From NCBI GenBank assembly GCA_021852095.1, contig JAJZOC010000088.1, positions 1 to 8,193 of the forward strand: DNA of 8,193 bases. Direction: 5' to 3'. The stretch's first letter is position 1. Each line of letters begins with the position of its first letter. Below, in pieces: positions 5,287 through 8,193 of the stretch. The position numbers and the translations under genes are program-made. The notes under the pieces were generated by a model. It did no database searches. It saw only the letters and a list, made by a program, of their open reading frames with translations, and was not told the DNA's origin. Source of the stretch: a bacterium (GTDB taxonomy: Bacteria; Patescibacteriota; Microgenomatia; Levybacterales; UBA12049).

Positions 5287-5655
5287 ATGACAGTTACGTT
5301 TGAGGATTTTGAAAAATTAGAAATTAGAATCGGCAGGATTTTGTCTTGTGAAAGAATTGAAGGAACAGACAGGCTTTTAAAGCTCAGTGTTGATCTCGGT
5401 TCTATCGGGGAAAATGAATCTGAAGAACAAGATTCAAAGTCTGCAAGGAATATAAGGCAGATTGTTTCGGGCATTGCCCAGTTTTACAGCCCGGAAGATT
5501 TGGTGAATAAACAATGTCCGTTCATTGTCAATTTGGAACCGAGAAAATTTAAAGGCGTTGAAAGCTGGGGAATGATTCTGGCAGTTGGGGTTGATGATAA
5601 AGCTGTACTTCTTCATCCGGATAAAGAAGTACCGGAAGGAAGCAAGGTTAAATAA
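5287..5655 (+). CDS. Stand-alone tRNA-binding domain protein (MetRS C-terminal / Trbp111-like)
   Basis: This 122-aa protein is a single EMAPII-like OB-fold domain of the kind fused to the C-terminus of bacterial methionyl-tRNA synthetase or found alone as Trbp111/CsaA-type proteins. It binds the tRNA elbow without specificity, usually as a dimer. Family signatures are TFEDFEKLEIRIGRIL (4-19), RQIVSGIAQFYSPEDL (57-72) and NLEPRKFKGVESWGMIL. The segment at about 39-55 (GSIGENESEEQDSKSAR) is an acidic insertion compared with the usual VDLG-x-RQIVSG spacing. The start at 5287 fits the domain boundary. A purine-rich GGAAGG (5279-5284) is present but only 2 bases from the ATG. It follows zwf by 66 bases and precedes gnd by 3, so it is probably co-expressed with the sugar-phosphate enzymes. 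Whether metG in this genome lacks its own C-terminal domain cannot be seen here. Confidence 0.9.
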   Translation: MTVTFEDFEKLEIRIGRILSCERIEGTDRLLKLSVDLGSIGENESEEQDSKSARNIRQIVSGIAQFYSPEDLVNKQCPFIVNLEPRKFKGVESWGMILAVGVDDKAVLLHPDKEVPEGSKVK

Positions 5656-5658
5656 ATT

Positions 5659-6606
5659 ATGAAAATAGGTTTTATAGGACTTGGAAAGATGGGTTCACGC
5701 ATGGTTTTAAAACTTCTTAAAGAGGGACATGAGATAGTTGTTTGGAATAGGTCAAACGCTCCTGTTCAGGAGCTCAAATTCAAAATTCAAAATTCAAAAT
5801 TCAAAATTGAAATTAAAAATTTAAAAGTTGCGGAAACAATAGGAGATTTGGTTAATAGTTTAGAATCTCCAAGAGTTGTTTGGCTTATGCTGCCGGCCGG
5901 ATCAGTAACACAATCAACGCTTGATGAATTGAGTCAATTTGTTAAACGAGGAGATATTGTGATCGATGGAGCAAATTCGAACTATAAAGATACTCAAAAA
6001 AGCTTCGAAGAGCTTAAGAAGAAAGAGATAAGATTTTTGGGAATCGGAGTGAGCGGAGGGATTATCGCAGAGAAAAACGGATATCCTTTGATGGTTGGTG
6101 GAGAGAAAAGCGCTTATGAATTCATACAGCCAATTTTAGATTCTTTGGTAAAGCCAAACGGAGGATATGAATATTTTGGAGTAGGCGGAGCAGGTCATTT
6201 TGCTAAGATGGTTCATAACGGCATTGAATATGGCATGATGCAGGCCATTGCCGAGGGATTTGGTGTTTTGCAAAAGTCCGAATATCATCTTGATTTAGTC
6301 AAAATCGCCTCTTTGTGGCAAAAAGGGACAATCGTTTCGGGATTCCTTATGGATCGGGCAAAAGAGGCGCTTGAAAAAGATCCTAATCTTGATAATGTAA
6401 GCGGCAATGTTCCAAGAGGAGGCGAGGGAGACTGGACCGTTAGGGAGGCAAAGAAACAGGGAGTAATTATTGAGGTAATAGAGAAAGCTGTTGATTTTAG
6501 AAAAAGATCGGAAAAAGATAAAGCAGTTCAAGATTCATTTACCGCAAAAATGATTAACGCGCTGCGCAATGCCTTCGGCGGCCACAAAGTAGATATGACA
6601 CTTTAA
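5659..6606 (+). CDS. gnd: 6-phosphogluconate dehydrogenase, decarboxylating (short form)
   Basis: The enzyme converts 6-phosphogluconate to ribulose-5-phosphate and CO2 with reduction of NAD(P)+. The N-terminal Rossmann motif is GFIGLGKMG (residues 4-12), WLMLPAG marks the end of the nucleotide domain, substrate-binding SGG is at 132-134, and the catalytic Lys183 lies in KMVHNGIEYG. A GEGDWTVREA segment follows. At 315 aa it belongs to the short class (about 300 aa), unlike the E. coli enzyme of about 470 aa; short forms are often NAD-dependent, which is only an inference here. Residues 40-52 are encoded by a heptad repeat in the loop after the second strand (VVWNRSNAPVQEL), near where the cofactor's 2' position would bind. 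The ATG is 3 bases from the preceding stop and lacks a close Shine-Dalgarno sequence, so translational coupling is likely. Confidence 0.95.
   Translation: MKIGFIGLGKMGSRMVLKLLKEGHEIVVWNRSNAPVQELKFKIQNSKFKIEIKNLKVAETIGDLVNSLESPRVVWLMLPAGSVTQSTLDELSQFVKRGDIVIDGANSNYKDTQKSFEELKKKEIRFLGIGVSGGIIAEKNGYPLMVGGEKSAYEFIQPILDSLVKPNGGYEYFGVGGAGHFAKMVHNGIEYGMMQAIAEGFGVLQKSEYHLDLVKIASLWQKGTIVSGFLMDRAKEALEKDPNLDNVSGNVPRGGEGDWTVREAKKQGVIIEVIEKAVDFRKRSEKDKAVQDSFTAKMINALRNAFGGHKVDMTL
5776..5810 (+). repeat. AAATTCA heptad array inside gnd
   Basis: Four perfect AAATTCA units (5776-5803) and a fifth with one change (aaattga) are read as KFKIQNSKFKIE. The six bases before it, gagctc (5770-5775), are a palindrome that ends exactly where the array begins. 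That is the arrangement of the AAGTCAA arrays, but six bases may be coincidence. Confidence 0.88.
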
Positions 6607-6634
6607 TATAAAGTGGGTATTTATTTATTTTTTT
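6599..6634 (+). terminator. Probable intrinsic terminator of the gnd transcript
   Basis: cacttta (6599-6605) pairs perfectly with taaagtg (6609-6615) around a 3-base loop, and a T-rich run follows (6618-6634). The stem overlaps the gnd stop codon. The stem is AT-rich and therefore weak, but position and U-tract fit. The T-run is at the same time the end of the convergent minus-strand gene (QKNK stop). On the minus strand the hairpin has no U-run, so it would not work well as a terminator in that direction. Confidence 0.55.
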
Positions 6635-6950
6635 GGGTAATAATTATGCGATCCGCAAGCCAAAGATGATCCTCCAAGTCTCTATAGAATGATTTTCTTA
6701 CTAATTCGTCTTGGAAAAGTGAATCCTTTAGTTCTCTAAGGCGGTTGTGTGTAAAAAGTTTATCTGGTTGACCACTAGTTCTAGGATACTTAATAGTAAT
6801 TTCTCTAGGAGGATTACTGTCGCAATTGCGTATTTGGAGATCAACAATTCTTTTTAGAGCAGACATTGGTAATGTCCGCGGATTCAGAGATAGAGCAATG
6901 GATTTTTTGCCTTCTGATAAATAAATATTTTCTTGTTCTGGTTTTGCCAT
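6621..6950 (-). CDS. Hypothetical protein, 109 aa, family not recognised
   Basis: I do not recognise this protein. It fills the space between gnd and proS, has a TATAAT correctly placed before its ATG and starts MAKPEQENIYLSEGKK. It is highly charged and soluble-looking, with one cysteine, no membrane segment and no signal peptide. The N-terminal half contains short beta-like stretches (SIALSLNPRTL, REITIKYP). The C-terminal half looks alpha-helical (NRLRELKDSLFQDELVRKSF, then LEDHLWLADRIII). It converges on gnd, ending 14 bases from the gnd stop, and diverges from proS. No heptad repeat is present. The ordinary amino-acid composition and the promoter argue for a real gene and not a chance frame. 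Confidence 0.6.
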   Translation of the reverse strand: MAKPEQENIYLSEGKKSIALSLNPRTLPMSALKRIVDLQIRNCDSNPPREITIKYPRTSGQPDKLFTHNRLRELKDSLFQDELVRKSFYRDLEDHLWLADRIIITQKNK

Positions 6951-6957
6951 AGGCGGT

Positions 6958-6963
6958 ATTATA
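6958..6963 (-). promoter_or_regulatory. -10 element of the 109-aa gene
   Basis: On the minus strand a perfect TATAAT is followed after 7 bases by the ATG at 6950. Transcription would begin at or next to the start codon, giving a leaderless mRNA. No good -35 is seen. Confidence 0.5.
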
Positions 6964-6981
6964 CAATAATATATTTTTATA

Positions 6982-6990
6982 TGCTATACT
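6982..6990 (+). promoter_or_regulatory. Extended -10 element of proS
   Basis: TGCTATACT is a TGn extended -10 with TATACT (5 of 6 consensus bases). The proS ATG at 6997 follows after 6 bases, so the transcript should be leaderless or nearly so. A -35 is not evident, and an extended -10 can work without one. The element lies 18 bases from the oppositely oriented TATAAT at 6958-6963. Confidence 0.6.
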
Positions 6991-6996
6991 GACTTC

Positions 6997-8193
6997 ATGT
7001 TATATTCAAAACTGTTTGGAAAAACCGTTAAAGAAGCTCCGAAGGATGCTAATCTTATATCGCATAAACTACTTTTTCAGGCTGGTTTTATCAGAGAAAA
7101 TACTGCCGGCAGATATTATCTTTTGCCTTTGGGTCTTTTGGTTCACGAAAAAATAAAAAAGATAATAAAAAATGAAATGGATAAGGCAGGCGCACAAGAA
7201 ATTATAACGCCTGTTCTTCATCCTATTGATTTGTGGAAAGAGACAAATAGAGCAAATTCTGTAGGATTTGAGTTGATGAAAATAAAAGATCGAAATGACG
7301 CGGAGTTTGTTTTGGGCGGAACTGCGGAAGAGATGTTGGTTGATTTAGTACGCAAGTTTCAGATATCTTATCGTGATTTGCCTTTTAATCTCTATCAATT
7401 TTCTACAAAATTTAGGGATGAACTTAGGGCGCGGGGCGGACTTCTTAGACTGCGTGAGTTTGTTATGAAAGATGCGTATTCATTCCATGAAACAGATAAA
7501 GATTTTAAAACTGAATATGAAAACATGAAGAAAACTTATGCCCGTATTTTTGATCTGTTAGGACTTAAAACAATTATTGTTGAATCGGACAACGGTTATA
7601 TTGGCGGAGAATATTGTCATGAATTTGTTGTTGAAAGTCCGGCAGGCGAGTCGAAGTTTTTTATGACGGAGGATGGATCCTATGCGGCGCACGAGGAAGT
7701 TGCTGTTTTTTATCGCGATAATAAAAATCTTGACGAGGAAGAAAAACCAATGCGAAGCGTTGAGGCAAAACGAGGTAATACCATGGAAGACGGTAGAAAG
7801 TTACATGGTTTACCAATGTGGCAGCAAATCAAGGACTTGATGATGGTGAATGAGAAAGGACAAATGATTTTGGCAGTCATCCGCGGAGATTTGGATGTAA
7901 ACGAAATAAAACTTCTTCATGCTGTTAAATCGTATAAACTTCGTCATGCAACGGAGCAGGAAATTAGAGAACTGGGATCAGAGCCGGGTTTTATTTCTCC
8001 AATTGGTATAAAAGAGTTGGCAAAAAAAAATAATGTCGAGCTGATCGTAGTAGGGGATATATCTCTTCGGACAATTAAAAATGCTTATACAGGAGATAAT
8101 TCAAAATATCGGGATTTGATGGATGTAAATATTGATCGGGATTATAAAATTGATATTGAGGCGGATATTGCTTTGGCAGAAGAGATATATCCC
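6997..8193 (+). CDS. proS: Prolyl-tRNA synthetase, bacterial type with editing domain (3' end missing)
   Basis: The enzyme charges tRNA-Pro with proline. The first 399 residues are present and open to the window edge. Class II motif 1 is seen in RYYLLPLGLLVHEKIKK to PVLHPIDLW, TAEE is at 109-112, and motif 2 is FRDELRARGGLLRLREF (139-155) followed by VMKDAYSFH. From about residue 225 the YbaK-like insertion domain begins, which hydrolyses mis-charged Ala-tRNA-Pro. Its typical GDLDVNEIKL is at 297-306 and the G-x-EPGF-x-x-P loop at about 327-334, so editing is probably retained. Motif 3 and the anticodon-binding domain lie beyond the window. The start fits the family N-terminus and a promoter lies directly upstream. 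In many bacteria proS follows rseP; here four genes of other function plus a minus-strand gene lie between them. Confidence 0.96.
   Translation, partial: MLYSKLFGKTVKEAPKDANLISHKLLFQAGFIRENTAGRYYLLPLGLLVHEKIKKIIKNEMDKAGAQEIITPVLHPIDLWKETNRANSVGFELMKIKDRNDAEFVLGGTAEEMLVDLVRKFQISYRDLPFNLYQFSTKFRDELRARGGLLRLREFVMKDAYSFHETDKDFKTEYENMKKTYARIFDLLGLKTIIVESDNGYIGGEYCHEFVVESPAGESKFFMTEDGSYAAHEEVAVFYRDNKNLDEEEKPMRSVEAKRGNTMEDGRKLHGLPMWQQIKDLMMVNEKGQMILAVIRGDLDVNEIKLLHAVKSYKLRHATEQEIRELGSEPGFISPIGIKELAKKNNVELIVVGDISLRTIKNAYTGDNSKYRDLMDVNIDRDYKIDIEADIALAEEIYP

Noticed and set aside
5401..5454. Heptad array in the tRNA-binding domain gene (acidic insertion)
   Set aside because: Some pieces look similar (gattcaa, agtctg), but no consistent 7-base unit can be read; too weak to call.

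Overview
The window looks like a piece of an AT-rich bacterial genome of the Candidate Phyla Radiation (Patescibacteria, perhaps a Microgenomates-type lineage). This is inferred from the short EF-Ts (150 aa), the lack of clear Shine-Dalgarno sequences before most genes, the compact layout, the absence of pyrH between tsf and frr, and the many low-complexity repeats. No rRNA is present to confirm it.

Layout. Bases 24-191 are the 3' end of rpsB (ribosomal protein S2), followed by tsf (244-696) and frr (748-1302). A 222-base gap of inverted, 7-base-periodic repeats follows. Next come rseP (site-2 metalloprotease, 1525-2724) and, 6 bases later, pgl (6-phosphogluconolactonase, 2731-3540). A 234-base gap holds a nested palindromic element. 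Then come zwf (glucose-6-phosphate dehydrogenase, 3775-5220), a stand-alone tRNA-binding domain gene (5287-5655) and gnd (6-phosphogluconate dehydrogenase, 5659-6606). Convergent to gnd is an unrecognised 109-aa gene (6621-6950, minus). It diverges from proS (prolyl-tRNA synthetase with editing domain, from 6997), which runs off the right edge. No gene-free stretch exceeds 300 bases.

How the genes fit together. rpsB-tsf-frr-rseP-proS is the skeleton of a gene order common in bacteria (rpsB-tsf-pyrH-frr-uppS-cdsA-dxr-rseP-proS), with pyrH, uppS, cdsA and dxr absent here. Between rseP and proS sits a complete oxidative pentose phosphate branch: Zwf makes 6-phosphogluconolactone, Pgl hydrolyses it, and Gnd decarboxylates 6-phosphogluconate to ribulose-5-phosphate, producing reduced nicotinamide cofactor.

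The most interesting feature is a dispersed family of 7-base tandem repeats (types AAGTCAA, AAATTCA, GAATTNN and related). They occur in intergenic regions in both orientations and also inside five protein genes (rpsB, rseP, pgl twice, zwf, gnd), always in frame and in the stop-free orientation. The three AAGTCAA arrays each directly abut a GC-rich palindrome, suggesting a composite palindrome-plus-heptad element that can enter reading frames, comparable in outcome to the Rickettsia palindromic elements. The first 30 bases of the window exactly duplicate an internal piece of frr and are probably a chimeric contig end.
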